In this document: positions 17,306 through 25,669 of the stretch, one piece after another
How the letters are laid out: every line of letters starts with the position of its first letter
Numbering within the stretch: the first letter of the stretch is position 1
NCBI RefSeq assembly: GCF_046530675.1
Contig: NZ_CP172558.1
Location: forward strand, 124,001-188,000
Direction: 5' to 3'
DNA length: 64,000 nt
Source of the DNA: Chitinibacter sp046530675
GTDB lineage: Bacteria > Pseudomonadota > Gammaproteobacteria > Burkholderiales > Chitinibacteraceae
Notes under the pieces: model-generated
Told to the model about the DNA's origin: nothing
The model's database searches: none
The model's input: the letters and a program-made list of their open reading frames with translations, nothing else
Translations under genes and position numbers: made by a program

Positions 17306-18076
17306 TTATTGATTATCGAGCAAGAATTGTTTTTGGGTCGAGACAAAATCAACCAGATGCGACAAAAACGGCGCGTGCGCGGCTTTGTAGTGCAATTTGA
17401 ATTGCGCCTGTGGCAGCGTTTTGGCCAGCCACATCCCAGCGTCGAGCGGCGTCAGCGTGTCGCGGTCGCCGTATTGCAGCAGCACCGGGCAATCGATCTT
17501 GCCCACTTCGCCGCGCAAATCGGTATCGCGCAGAATATTGAGGCCATCGGCCAGATGCGCGAGTTTGGGCTCGCCGTGCTTGAATAAATCAGCGAGCAAT
17601 TCGCGCGTGACTTCGCGAGCGCTGGCGTCGCCCATCGCTTGCAGACTGATAAAGCGTTTTAATGTGCCTTGCCAGTCGGTTTGCAGCGCTGCGGCAAATT
17701 GCTCCAACACCTTTTGCGCCATTGCGGGTTGCCAGTCGCTGCGTTGCATAAAACACGGACTGGACGCGACCAGTGTTAGCGAGCGAATTTTATCGCGTTG
17801 CTGCAAGGCCCACTGCGTCGCGACCGCGCCGCCGAGCGACCAGCCAACGACTTGCACCGGAAACGGAAATTGCGCATCGACCGCATCGACCATCGCCTGC
17901 AAAGTCAGCGTTTGATCGTCGGCCAACTTGCTGCCGCCGTGGCCGGGTAAATCGACGACATGCACGCAAAAGTCTTGTTCAAGCTCGCGCACGACGGCGT
18001 TCCACACCGTGCCATTCATCGCCCAACCGTGCAGCAACACCACATCCGGGCCACGCCCGCGCGTTTCAATCCACAT
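17306..18076 (-). CDS. bioH: Pimeloyl-ACP methyl ester carboxylesterase BioH
   Basis: An alpha/beta hydrolase that removes the methyl cap from pimeloyl-ACP methyl ester, ending the fatty-acid-like phase of biotin synthesis. The 256 residues match E. coli BioH (256). The catalytic triad is Ser80 in GWSLGG, Asp in YGDRDTLTP and His in KAAHAPFLSH. The oxyanion motif LLHGWAMNG is at 14-22. Placement in a cluster with bioF supports the specific name over a general hydrolase. No bioC follows it here, so the partner methyltransferase must be elsewhere. Confidence 0.92.
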   Translation of the reverse strand: MWIETRGRGPDVVLLHGWAMNGTVWNAVVRELEQDFCVHVVDLPGHGGSKLADDQTLTLQAMVDAVDAQFPFPVQVVGWSLGGAVATQWALQQRDKIRSLTLVASSPCFMQRSDWQPAMAQKVLEQFAAALQTDWQGTLKRFISLQAMGDASAREVTRELLADLFKHGEPKLAHLADGLNILRDTDLRGEVGKIDCPVLLQYGDRDTLTPLDAGMWLAKTLPQAQFKLHYKAAHAPFLSHLVDFVSTQKQFLLDNQ

Positions 18077-18157
18077 TCACATTCCAAAAACGACTTATTT
18101 ATTGGAGGCGAAGTTTACCGCTTCACGGTGCAGAATGCTGTGTTTGTGGCATGAAAC

Positions 18158-19021
18158 TTATTTGCCGCACAGCAGATGATTCAGTGTTTGCGACTGCGGC
18201 TGCGTGAGCCGCTTGCCCGCCAAAGCCACCGTCGCGACGCCCAGTGCGCGATACACCGCCTGTGTGGCTGGCGACAGCACGGCCAGATGCTGCGCCACCG
18301 TTGCAGCGTCGCCGCGGACAATCGGGCCGGTGAGCGCTGCGGCAGCGCCGAGGCTGTCGATATTATTCAAAGTCTGACGTATCAGCCCCAACACCAATTG
18401 CTGCGCGACCTCTGGGGCAATACCTGCCTGTTCTGACGTTTTTAGCGACAAATCGCTAAGCGTCACCAGAAAATTCGCCGCCATGCTTAGCGCAGCGTGA
18501 TAGGCGACTTTCGCGCCCGCTTCGCTGCTCAGCGCAAACGCGCTGCCACCAATCGTGGTGGTAAATTCGCTCAGTATCGCCACCGCCTTGGCGTCGCCTT
18601 CGAGCGCGCACAAAGTACCGGCAAAAGTGCTCACCGCGCGCGCAGGATCTGCAAACGAAAACGCCGGATGCCAGCTGGCGCAATGTGCGCCTTGCGCGGC
18701 CAGTGGAGCAAGTTGATCCGCCGCCAACGCGCCACTGGCATGAAATACCACCGCGCCAGCATTGACCACGCCCGCCTGCGCCAGCGCTTGCGCCACGGCC
18801 GCAATCGCGCCATCAGGCACGGCGATCAACCATAAATCGGCAGCTGGCAAATCGCCGAGCTGCGCGGCCACTTCACCTGCACCTATCCAGATACCAGCGG
18901 CAGTACTGCTCGCCAGGCTACGTGAATAAAGACCAGCAAGGCGATACTGCCCACTTTGCTGCACGAGCTTGGCGATACTTTGACCAAGGCGGCCTGCGCC
19001 AATCAGATTGATCGTGTGCAT
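18158..19021 (-). CDS. Rossmann-fold and DUF2520 domain protein
   Basis: The 287-residue protein starts with a dinucleotide-binding segment (INLIGAGRLGQSIAKLV) and continues into the DUF2520 helical domain (GAKVAYHAALSMAANFLVTL, GIAPEVAQQLVLGLIRQTLNN). The build resembles F420/NADP oxidoreductases and ketopantoate or pyrroline carboxylate reductases, but the substrate is unknown. Its start lies 4 nt after the bioF stop, with the ribosome site inside bioF, so the two are translationally close. A role near biotin synthesis would be guilt by association only. Confidence 0.88.
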   Translation of the reverse strand: MHTINLIGAGRLGQSIAKLVQQSGQYRLAGLYSRSLASSTAAGIWIGAGEVAAQLGDLPAADLWLIAVPDGAIAAVAQALAQAGVVNAGAVVFHASGALAADQLAPLAAQGAHCASWHPAFSFADPARAVSTFAGTLCALEGDAKAVAILSEFTTTIGGSAFALSSEAGAKVAYHAALSMAANFLVTLSDLSLKTSEQAGIAPEVAQQLVLGLIRQTLNNIDSLGAAAALTGPIVRGDAATVAQHLAVLSPATQAVYRALGVATVALAGKRLTQPQSQTLNHLLCGK

Positions 19022-19025
19022 GGCT

Positions 19026-20204
19026 TCAACCTTGCGCGGCTAAAACACGCCGGATTTCGCGGCACAGCAACTTCACGTCGGCGTCAGAGTGCGCCGCCGA
19101 TAAAGTGACACGCAGCCGTGGCGTGGGTACAGTCGGTGGGCGAATCGCAGCAACCAGAATATCGGCGTCGAGTAGCGCTTGCGACAGCGCCAGCGCGGTG
19201 GCGTTGTCTTTGACAATAATCGGCTGGATTGCGGTACTGGAAGGCAGCAACTCGCACGGCGCATCGGCTAGTGCAGCGCGGAAAGTAGCGATGTGGCGCT
19301 GCAGCCGAGCGCGGCGCTCAACATCCTGCTCGATGATGTCCAAACTGGCGTGCAGCGCACAGGCTAGCAGCGGTGGCGCAGCGGTGGTGTAGATATACGC
19401 CCTGGCGGTATTAATCAGATAATCAATCACCACCTGCTCTGCAGCGATATACGCCCCCGCCACACCCGCACCTTTACCCAAGGTCGCCATATAAATAATG
19501 CGTGGCGAGTCGATGCCTAATTCAGCCAGCGTGCCGCGCCCGTCGCCGAGCACGCCAAAACCGTGCGCGTCGTCGATATACAGCAGCGCATCATATTTCT
19601 CGGCCAACGCCAGCATTTCGGCCAGCGGCGCAATATCACCGTCCATGCTAAATACCGCGTCAACAGCGATCAACTTGCGCTTGGAAGTCGACTCAGACAG
19701 CAGGCGTTCGAGCTGTGCGACATCGTTGTGCGCAAAGCGTTTGAAATCAGCACGCGCGAGCTGGCAGGCGTCGTTCAGCGAGGCGTGATTGAGTTTATCG
19801 GCAAACACCGCGTCGCCACGACCGAGCAGCGCCGGAATCACCGCCAGGTTCGCCATAAAGCCGGTTGAAACCAGTATCGCCGCCGGTTTACCACTCAATG
19901 CGGCGAGCCGCTCTTCCAGCGTATGCTGCGGCGTGAAATGCCCAGTGACCAGATGCGCAGCACCACTGCCAACGCCCCATTCGGCCGCGCCCTGCTGCGC
20001 GGCGGCGACGATGGCCGGATGGTTGGCCAGACCCAGATAATCGTTGCTGCAAAAGTTGAGCACCTCACGGCCATTGAGCTGCACGCGCGCGCCTTGCGGC
20101 GAATCAATCACACGGCGATTGCGATACAGACTGCTCGCCTGACGTTCGGCCAGTTCATCAGCCATCAACTGAAATACGGGTACTGGAGCGGCGGTGTGTG
20201 ACAT
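19026..20204 (-). CDS. bioF: 8-amino-7-oxononanoate synthase BioF
   Basis: BioF condenses pimeloyl-ACP with alanine, the first committed step of the biotin ring pathway, using PLP. From ATG at 20204 (MSHTAAPVPVFQL) it has 392 residues, close to E. coli (384). Signatures: LNFCSNDYLGLANHP near residue 50, AVFSMDGDIAPL, YIDDAHGFGVLG, and the PLP Lys in TLGKGAGVAG. The frame stays open 34 codons further up, but that part does not look like the family. No clear ribosome site precedes the chosen start, so it is less certain. First gene of the bioF-DUF2520-bioH-cobQ run. Confidence 0.93.
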   Translation of the reverse strand: MSHTAAPVPVFQLMADELAERQASSLYRNRRVIDSPQGARVQLNGREVLNFCSNDYLGLANHPAIVAAAQQGAAEWGVGSGAAHLVTGHFTPQHTLEERLAALSGKPAAILVSTGFMANLAVIPALLGRGDAVFADKLNHASLNDACQLARADFKRFAHNDVAQLERLLSESTSKRKLIAVDAVFSMDGDIAPLAEMLALAEKYDALLYIDDAHGFGVLGDGRGTLAELGIDSPRIIYMATLGKGAGVAGAYIAAEQVVIDYLINTARAYIYTTAAPPLLACALHASLDIIEQDVERRARLQRHIATFRAALADAPCELLPSSTAIQPIIVKDNATALALSQALLDADILVAAIRPPTVPTPRLRVTLSAAHSDADVKLLCREIRRVLAAQG

Positions 20205-20476
20205 GGCAGCCAAACCGGAAAAAGGAAGCGGCCATTTTACCGAAAAACCGCCGACTACCACGCCCAAAGTGCCGCGAAGCCGCGTTGTGAAATATACCAA
20301 GGACATGCCAGCCAGCAGTTTTATTGCCTCAGGATGAAAATTATTCCCTAAGCTCGTAAGACTTGTGTACCACGCATGCGCATTTAAGGATATGATTCCA
20401 CCTTCTGAAAAATAGCGATTTTATGTGCCGGCAAACATGGTTTGGGTCTTGCGCATAAAGCAGTGGATTAGATTGA

Positions 20477-21766
20477 ATGAAGCGTGTTGATGATTTTCGC
20501 CTGACCTTTAAAGATACCGCAGGGAATGAAAGTAAATATGTGCCCATCATGATTGGTGGCATGGGCGTTGACATTTCCACTGCCGATCTGGCGCTGGAGG
20601 CGTGTCGTCTGGGCGGTATCGGCCATATCTCCGATGCGATGATCAAAACCGTAACCGACCGTCGCTACAACACCAAATACGTCAAAGAAAAACTGCAAAA
20701 ATACAAGTTCAACGTTGCCAACAGCGACAAATCAGTCGTCCAGTTCGATCTGGATCAGCTCGCCGAAGCCACCCGCCTGCACGTCGAAGCAACCATGAAA
20801 CGCAAACAGGGCGACGGCATGATCTTCATCAACTGCATGGAAAAGTTGACGATGAACAGCCCGAAAGAAACGCTGCGCGTCCGGATGTCAGCGGCACTTG
20901 ACGCCGGCATCGACGGCATTACGCTCGCTGCCGGCCTGCATCTGGGTTCATTCGCACTGATCGAAAATCATCCGCGCTTTCATGAAGCCAAGCTGGGCAT
21001 TATCGTTTCATCGGTGCGTGCTCTGCAGTTGTTCATCAAGAAATCATCGCGTACCAACCGCCTGCCCGATTATGTCGTCGTCGAAGGCCCACTCGCCGGT
21101 GGTCACCTCGGTTTTGGCATGGACTGGGCCGAATACAAGCTCGAAGACATCGTTGCCGAAGTCGTCGCGTGGATTAAAGAACAAGGTTACGACAACATGC
21201 CGGTAATTGCCGCCGGCGGTGTATTTACCGGCTCAGATGCAGTCAAATACCTGGAAATGGGCTGCGGCGGCGTACAAGTTGCGACGCGCTTTACCGTGAC
21301 TAAAGAATGCGGTCTGCCGGACAAGGTCAAACAAGAATATTTCAAAGCTGACGAAGACCTGATCGAAGTGAATCAGATTTCGCCAACGGGCTATCCGATG
21401 CGGATGCTGAAAAACACACCAGCAATTGGCTCGGGAATTCGTCCGAACTGCGAAGCGTACGGCTATTTGCTTGATGCGAGCGGCAACTGCTCGTACATCA
21501 ATGCCTACAACAAAGTACTCGAAGAAAACCCGACAGCGAAAAAAATCTCGGAAATTCACGTTTACGAGAAAACGTGCCTGTGCACGCATATGCGCAACTT
21601 CGATTGCTGGACTTGCGGTCACTACACTTACCGCCTCAAAGACACGACGAACAAACTGCCCGACGGCCGCTATCAGCTATTGACTGCGGAACACGTCTTC
21701 AAAGACTACCAGTTCAGCACCGACAATCGCATAGCCCTGCCGGAGCTGGATGAAACTGCGGTTTAA
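20477..21766 (+). CDS. Nitronate monooxygenase family flavoprotein
   Basis: The 429-residue protein has the FMN-binding TIM-barrel of the nitronate monooxygenase (2-nitropropane dioxygenase) family: MIGGMGVDIS at the start, VVEGPLAGGHLGFG, VIAAGGVFTGSDAVKYLEMGC split by its parts VIAAGGVFTG and GCGGVQVATRF. Members oxidise propionate 3-nitronate or act as enoyl reductases; the substrate here is open. Unusual is a C-terminal extension with five cysteines in a short span (CLCTHMRNFDCWTCGHYTYR and SGNCSYI before it), which could hold a metal or iron-sulfur centre. It is a single gene, divergent from bioF and convergent with dapA, with its own terminator. Confidence 0.85.
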   Translation: MKRVDDFRLTFKDTAGNESKYVPIMIGGMGVDISTADLALEACRLGGIGHISDAMIKTVTDRRYNTKYVKEKLQKYKFNVANSDKSVVQFDLDQLAEATRLHVEATMKRKQGDGMIFINCMEKLTMNSPKETLRVRMSAALDAGIDGITLAAGLHLGSFALIENHPRFHEAKLGIIVSSVRALQLFIKKSSRTNRLPDYVVVEGPLAGGHLGFGMDWAEYKLEDIVAEVVAWIKEQGYDNMPVIAAGGVFTGSDAVKYLEMGCGGVQVATRFTVTKECGLPDKVKQEYFKADEDLIEVNQISPTGYPMRMLKNTPAIGSGIRPNCEAYGYLLDASGNCSYINAYNKVLEENPTAKKISEIHVYEKTCLCTHMRNFDCWTCGHYTYRLKDTTNKLPDGRYQLLTAEHVFKDYQFSTDNRIALPELDETAV

Positions 21767-21797
21767 TCAGAGCAGATCAGACATCAAGGATGGAAAA

Positions 21798-21824
21798 AAA
21801 CCCGCTTTCACAGCGGGTTTTTTT
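21798..21824 (+). terminator. Terminator after the nitronate monooxygenase gene
   Basis: A 9-bp stem (21798-21806 with 21812-21820) is followed by a run of T, 31 nt after the stop codon. The A tract before it makes it usable from both sides. Confidence 0.9.
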
Positions 21825-21861
21825 ATTGCTCAGCCAATGGCATACACAAGGAGGATGGCCA

Positions 21862-21910
21862 GGGTATATTGATGAAGAGCAATTATTAATTAGCCTGCAT
21901 TAATATACCC
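21862..21910. repeat. 49-bp GGGTAT element (copy 2)
   Basis: Perfect 9-bp inverted ends GGGTATATT (21862-21870) and AATATACCC (21902-21910). On the minus strand it starts 2 nt after the dapA stop TGA. Read in that direction it has TGCAGGCTA at positions 12-20, like copy 1. Confidence 0.8.
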
Positions 21911-21912
21911 CA

Positions 21913-22794
21913 TCACGACAATGCAGCGACTTCACGATCTTTAGCCAAAATTGGTGCCAGGCTCACCAGATCATCAGCACACAATGGCAAGCGCAATGTG
22001 TTCGATGCAATGCGGCCCTGATGGTGCATGATGGCCTTGGCCGGAATCGGGTTGGCGGCCAGAAACAGCGTTTCGGATGCGCTGCGTAACAAATCTCCAA
22101 TCGTCTCGCCTGCCAAGCCTTGCACCACCCAGCTTGCCACTTGCTGCGGCCAGACATTGCTGGCGACCGAAACCAGACCCGCAGCGCCCAATTTCGCATG
22201 CTCGGCAAATAAAACGTCATCACCTGAATACCATGCGACACTCGGGAATGCAGCTTTAAGTTCAGCAAAGCGCGCCGCATTGCCACCCGATTCTTTCACA
22301 GCCCAGCAGTTGGGATGCTCAATCAAGCCCGCCAGCGCCACGTCCGACAGCGGCACACCGGCGCGCGATGGGATGTTGTACAACATGCAAGGTTTGTTCA
22401 CCGCATCCATCAACGCAGCAAACCAGCGCTGCTGACCTTGCGCGCCCGGCTTGGCGTAAATTGGCGTTACCAGCAAATACGCCGCCACTGGCAGCGTTTC
22501 GCAATAGGCGAGCCATTCGAGCTGACTGACCAAATCAAGTCCGCCGACACCGACCATAATCGGCACGGCCAAATCAAGGCGACAAGCGTGCTCAAGCACT
22601 TGCTGGCGCTCACGCAAAGTCAGGTTTGCGCCTTCGCCGGTTGAACCGAGCAGCAACACACCATTGCCAGCCGCCTCTTGTTCGCGCAGCAAAGCCTTCA
22701 GCGCAGCCAGATCAAGCTCGCCAGTCGTCGTTAAAGGGCTAATTAATGCGGTCCAGAGCGTAGTCTGACGGGGGTCGTGTGAAAATGAGGCCAT
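21913..22794 (-). CDS. dapA: 4-hydroxy-tetrahydrodipicolinate synthase DapA
   Basis: DapA condenses pyruvate with aspartate semialdehyde at the branch to diaminopimelate and lysine. The 293 residues are the family length. Catalytic residues are in place: Schiff-base Lys167 in WAVKESGG, Tyr139 and Arg144 in YNIPSRAG, Thr52 in GSTGEG. I chose ATG at 22794 because a GGAG site lies 6 nt before it; a start 4 codons upstream is possible. A lysine riboswitch in its leader confirms the role in lysine synthesis and rules out the N-acetylneuraminate lyase or KDG aldolase branches of the family. It is not next to bamC or to dapB, which lies at 42715. Confidence 0.95.
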   Translation of the reverse strand: MASFSHDPRQTTLWTALISPLTTTGELDLAALKALLREQEAAGNGVLLLGSTGEGANLTLRERQQVLEHACRLDLAVPIMVGVGGLDLVSQLEWLAYCETLPVAAYLLVTPIYAKPGAQGQQRWFAALMDAVNKPCMLYNIPSRAGVPLSDVALAGLIEHPNCWAVKESGGNAARFAELKAAFPSVAWYSGDDVLFAEHAKLGAAGLVSVASNVWPQQVASWVVQGLAGETIGDLLRSASETLFLAANPIPAKAIMHHQGRIASNTLRLPLCADDLVSLAPILAKDREVAALS

Positions 22795-22854
22795 GCGATT
22801 CTCCAATTGAAAAATAACGATTGGAGAGAGGGAAAGTGCGGCAATGACAGACGC

Positions 22855-23062
22855 AAAAAAGCGCCAAAAGAATCATCACCAAGAGCACTCCAGCGCGTTG
22901 ATTAGTAATTAACACGCTGACAGTCCAGAGGATTCAGCCTCTGCAACCAGTGCGCGCAAATTCATGTTTGCGAACACTTCGGCCTTGCACCCCCTGATAC
23001 TGCGTCGATGGAACATGAATCCTCGGCAATACGACCTGGGCAAGGCGCCTCTCTTGTCGTTC
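22855..23062 (-). promoter_or_regulatory. Lysine riboswitch of dapA
   Basis: The leader RNA, read from 23062 to 22915, has the L-box core in order: AGAGGCGCCTTGCCCAGGT, then GGGGGTGCAAGGCCGAAGTG, then GGCTGAATCC and CTGTCA. These match from memory the E. coli lysC riboswitch nearly word for word. The switch is visible: CAGCGTGTT (22919-22911) can pair with AACGCGCTG (22899-22891) as antiterminator, while GCGCT in the latter can instead pair with GGCGC (22865-22861) ahead of six T (22860-22855) as terminator. High lysine should therefore stop transcription before dapA. A 65-codon open frame across the aptamer is not a gene. Confidence 0.93.
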
Positions 23063-23176
23063 AGAAACGATATTTTCAGCATGTCATGCCGTGCTGTCAA
23101 TCGCAAGCCTGATTTTAGCTCGCGCCTTGGCTGACAAAACTGAGTAAGAACTCACATTGGAATACTAAGGAGGGAT

Positions 23177-23629
23177 TCAGGCGCGATCAAAAGGGCGGCC
23201 AATCGCCGAGAGCTGGCTAAGGCGGCCGTCGGCGCTATAGCCCAGATCTTCGTTGCGCTGTTGCGCCAAGGCATTCATGAAGTGCTGGTTGATTTCTTCG
23301 TGCGTTTTGATGAGCTGGCCGTTGGTGCGATTCATGATTTCGGCCAGTTTGGCACCCTGCTGCAAATCATGCCAGATCGCAGTCTGCTCGCCGAGACTGG
23401 ATTCGATCTGCTCGACACTTTGCAAACCCCGTTCAACACAATAGCTGACCCTGGCTTTGCTGGCTTGTTCCAGATTTTGCAGCGTGATGTTTTTGGTATC
23501 AATCAATTGGGAAACCAGATCAAGCTGGCGCTTGATCAACGCATCCTGCTCTTGCGTGAGCAATGCGCTTAGCTGCTGAACCAGAACCAGTTCAGCAGCC
23601 AATAATTGGTGTAGCGTGGAATCGCTCAT
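23177..23629 (-). CDS. flgN: Flagellar export chaperone FlgN
   Basis: The 150-residue, mostly helical protein fits FlgN, which escorts the hook-filament junction proteins FlgK and FlgL to the flagellar export gate. It has the long N-terminal coiled region (LLAAELVLVQQLSALLTQEQ, then DALIKRQLDLVSQLIDTK) and a variable C-terminal tail, as in the family. Its start lies 8 nt after the flgM stop, the classic flgM-flgN order, and the FliA promoter before flgM should drive both. Other flagellar genes are not in the window. Confidence 0.9.
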   Translation of the reverse strand: MSDSTLHQLLAAELVLVQQLSALLTQEQDALIKRQLDLVSQLIDTKNITLQNLEQASKARVSYCVERGLQSVEQIESSLGEQTAIWHDLQQGAKLAEIMNRTNGQLIKTHEEINQHFMNALAQQRNEDLGYSADGRLSQLSAIGRPFDRA

Positions 23630-23637
23630 GGAAAGAC

Positions 23638-23910
23638 TTATCGAGCCAGCAGCTCTTTTACACTAGATAGCAGACCATCAGCAATCGCTTCAGGGCGTAC
23701 TGCAAAGCGGCCTTCAGCAATCGCGGAGCGAATCGCTGCCACTTTGTCAGCATCAAACGTTGCTTCGTTACTGGCAACGCCAGACAACTTGCTATTAAAG
23801 CTGCTCGATACCGATGAGCTCGAGTCACTTTTCGCGCTAGCATTGGCGCGAATATCTGACGATTTACTACCGAGGCTCGTCAGTGGCTTGCCCGAATTAT
23901 CGATTTTCAT
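23638..23910 (-). CDS. flgM: Anti-sigma-28 factor FlgM
   Basis: FlgM holds FliA inactive until the hook-basal body is complete and FlgM is exported. The 90-residue protein starts MKIDNSGKPL, has a Ser-rich flexible N-terminal half, and ends with the FliA-binding part KVAAIRSAIAEGRFAVRPEAI followed by a last helix LLSSVKELL. ATG at 23910 has an AGGGGAC ribosome site; the longer open frame upstream includes the promoter and is not coding. Transcribed from a FliA promoter, so it takes part in its own feedback loop. Confidence 0.94.
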   Translation of the reverse strand: MKIDNSGKPLTSLGSKSSDIRANASAKSDSSSSVSSSFNSKLSGVASNEATFDADKVAAIRSAIAEGRFAVRPEAIADGLLSSVKELLAR

Positions 23911-23971
23911 GATATGTCCCCTGCCGTACGAGACGGCGGTGGTCGTCCTATTAATTGCCCTATTATGCCTA

Positions 23972-23998
23972 TAATCGGCAGTAGAGAGAATTTCTTTA
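23972..23998 (-). promoter_or_regulatory. FliA (sigma-28) promoter of flgM-flgN
   Basis: On the minus strand TAAAGAAA (23998-23991) and GCCGATTA (23979-23972) are separated by exactly 11 bp; the consensus is TAAAGTTT-N11-GCCGATAA. The -10 box lies 61 nt before the flgM start. Confidence 0.85.
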
Positions 23999-24127
23999 GC
24001 GATCCAAGTCACTATCGATCAATTCCCGCCTGAATTGAAGGCCAATTGACTAATTTTATAGATTTAAGCCACAGCATGGAGTAAGGTTTAAGTCACCTCA
24101 TCAGTCTAATCCATCAGGAGCAAGTTC

Positions 24128-24541
24128 ATGGATATTTTTCAAAGCCAGTTTGGTCCGATCGAAGTTGATCCGGATACCATTATTCATTTTCCTGCCGGCT
24201 TGCCCGGGTTTGAAACTTGCAAAAACTACAAGCTCCTCAATGAAGACAAGCCCAATCCCAACGTTTACTGGCTGCAATCGCTCGATGACGCCGACGTTGC
24301 TTTCTCGATTATCGGTGCTGAACGTCTGGGTTTTAATTACGTCCTGACACTGAGCGATGAAGAATGTGCCGCCATTGATCTGACAGACACCAACGACGCC
24401 ATGCTGTTTCTGATCTTATCGCGTCCGAGTGATGACAGCATTCGCGCCAATACCTTCGCGCCTCTGGTAATCAACTTGCAATCGCGCAAGGGTTTGCAAA
24501 AGGTCGACATTAAGGCCGACATTGTATTTAGCAATACTTAA
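24128..24541 (+). CDS. fliW: Flagellar assembly factor FliW
   Basis: The 137-residue protein has the FliW fold signature: GPIEVDPDTIIHFPAGLPGFE near the start (split here GPIEVDPDTIIHF and PAGLPGFE), LSDEECAAIDL, and PLVINLQSRKGLQ at the end. FliW binds flagellin and, in bacteria that have it, antagonises the RNA-binding regulator CsrA, tying flagellin translation to secretion. It is divergent from flgM, with an AGGAG ribosome site 7 nt before ATG. Its presence beside flgMN suggests flagellin is controlled by a FliW-CsrA switch here; no csrA is in the window. Confidence 0.93.
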   Translation: MDIFQSQFGPIEVDPDTIIHFPAGLPGFETCKNYKLLNEDKPNPNVYWLQSLDDADVAFSIIGAERLGFNYVLTLSDEECAAIDLTDTNDAMLFLILSRPSDDSIRANTFAPLVINLQSRKGLQKVDIKADIVFSNT

Positions 24542-24542
24542 A

Positions 24543-24563
24543 CCGCTTCTTAAGCGGCTTTTT
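24543..24563 (+). terminator. Terminator of fliW
   Basis: A 6-bp stem (24543-24548 with 24552-24557), 3-nt loop, followed by CTTTTTG, directly after the fliW stop codon. Confidence 0.75.
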
Positions 24564-24587
24564 GCTGCAAGGCAATATTTACTTTAC

Positions 24588-24616
24588 TTGGGTTTGCTAC
24601 CGGCTTGTTGTATGAT
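24588..24616 (+). promoter_or_regulatory. Probable sigma-70 promoter of accA
   Basis: TTGGGT (24588-24593) and TATGAT (24611-24616) are 17 bp apart, 73 nt before the accA start codon. The -35 box is weak. Confidence 0.5.
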
Positions 24617-24689
24617 TGCGTCCAATTTTTGGGGCGACCATGCCGGTTGCCTGCTTGCGCTGCAAACAGCGCCTCTGGAGTTTTAGAGC

Positions 24690-25658
24690 ATGAAAACCAC
24701 CTTCCTTGACTTCGAGCAGTCAGTTGCTGAGCTTGAAAACAAGATCGAAGAGCTGCGCTTTGTACAAGATGATTCGGCAGTTGACATTTCGGTTGAGATT
24801 TCTCACCTTGAGAAAAAAAGCCTCGAACTCACCAAGAATATTTATGCGAAATTAAGCCCCTGGCAGATTTCGCAGGTATCGCGTCACCCGCAGCGCCCAT
24901 ATACCTACGATTATATTTCCGGTCTGTTTACCGATTTTCAAGAGCTGCACGGTGATCGTGCTTTTGCTGATGATCTGGCGATTGTGGGCGGTCTGGCACG
25001 TTTTAATGGCCAGAGCGTGATGGTGATTGGTCACCAGAAAGGTCGTGATACCAAAGAGAAAATCGCGCGCAATTTCGGCATGCCGCGCCCGGAAGGCTAT
25101 CGCAAAGCCTTGCGCATGATGAAGCTGGCCGAAAAATTCAATATCCCGGTGATTACTTTTGTCGATACACCGGGCGCGTATCCGGGCATCGGCGCTGAAG
25201 AGCGCGGGCAATCGGAAGCCATTGGCCGCAATCTATTTGAAATGGCCAAATTGCGCGTACCGGTCATCTGCACCGTGATCGGCGAAGGTGGCTCGGGCGG
25301 TGCATTGGCGATTGCCGTCGGCGACGTCGTGCAGATGCTGCAATACTCAACTTATTCGGTGATTTCACCCGAAGGTTGCGCGACGATTCTATGGAAAACT
25401 GCCGAACGCGCTTCCGACGCAGCCGAAGCCTTGGGCATTACCGCATCGCGCCTGAAAACACTCGGCCTGATCGATAAAGTCGTTCCAGAGCCCATCGGCG
25501 GCGCACACCGCGATCCGCAAGCGATGATGGCGACGATGAAAAAATCGATTGCCGATTCGCTCAAAGCTTTGAAAGCGAAAAGTGTTGATGAGCTACTCGA
25601 TGCACGCTTTGACCGTTTGATGGAACATGGCAAATTCAAAGAAGACGCCGCAGCCTGA
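24690..25658 (+). CDS. accA: Acetyl-CoA carboxylase carboxyltransferase subunit alpha
   Basis: AccA with AccD transfers carboxyl from biotin to acetyl-CoA, making malonyl-CoA. The 322-residue length is typical. Signatures: TFLDFEQSVAELENKIEELR at the start, HPQRPYTYDYISGLFTDF, HQKGRDTKEKIARNFGMPRP, TPGAYPGIGAEERGQSEAI and GEGGSGGALAIAVGD. No zinc ribbon is present, as expected for the alpha subunit. It follows fliW but has its own promoter; a double hairpin separates it from tilS. Confidence 0.97.
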   Translation: MKTTFLDFEQSVAELENKIEELRFVQDDSAVDISVEISHLEKKSLELTKNIYAKLSPWQISQVSRHPQRPYTYDYISGLFTDFQELHGDRAFADDLAIVGGLARFNGQSVMVIGHQKGRDTKEKIARNFGMPRPEGYRKALRMMKLAEKFNIPVITFVDTPGAYPGIGAEERGQSEAIGRNLFEMAKLRVPVICTVIGEGGSGGALAIAVGDVVQMLQYSTYSVISPEGCATILWKTAERASDAAEALGITASRLKTLGLIDKVVPEPIGGAHRDPQAMMATMKKSIADSLKALKAKSVDELLDARFDRLMEHGKFKEDAAA

Positions 25659-25669
25659 TGGCTTTCGGC

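Noticed and set aside
22909..23106. 65-codon open frame upstream of dapA
   Set aside because: It coincides with the lysine riboswitch aptamer, whose RNA features explain the sequence; the translation resembles nothing.
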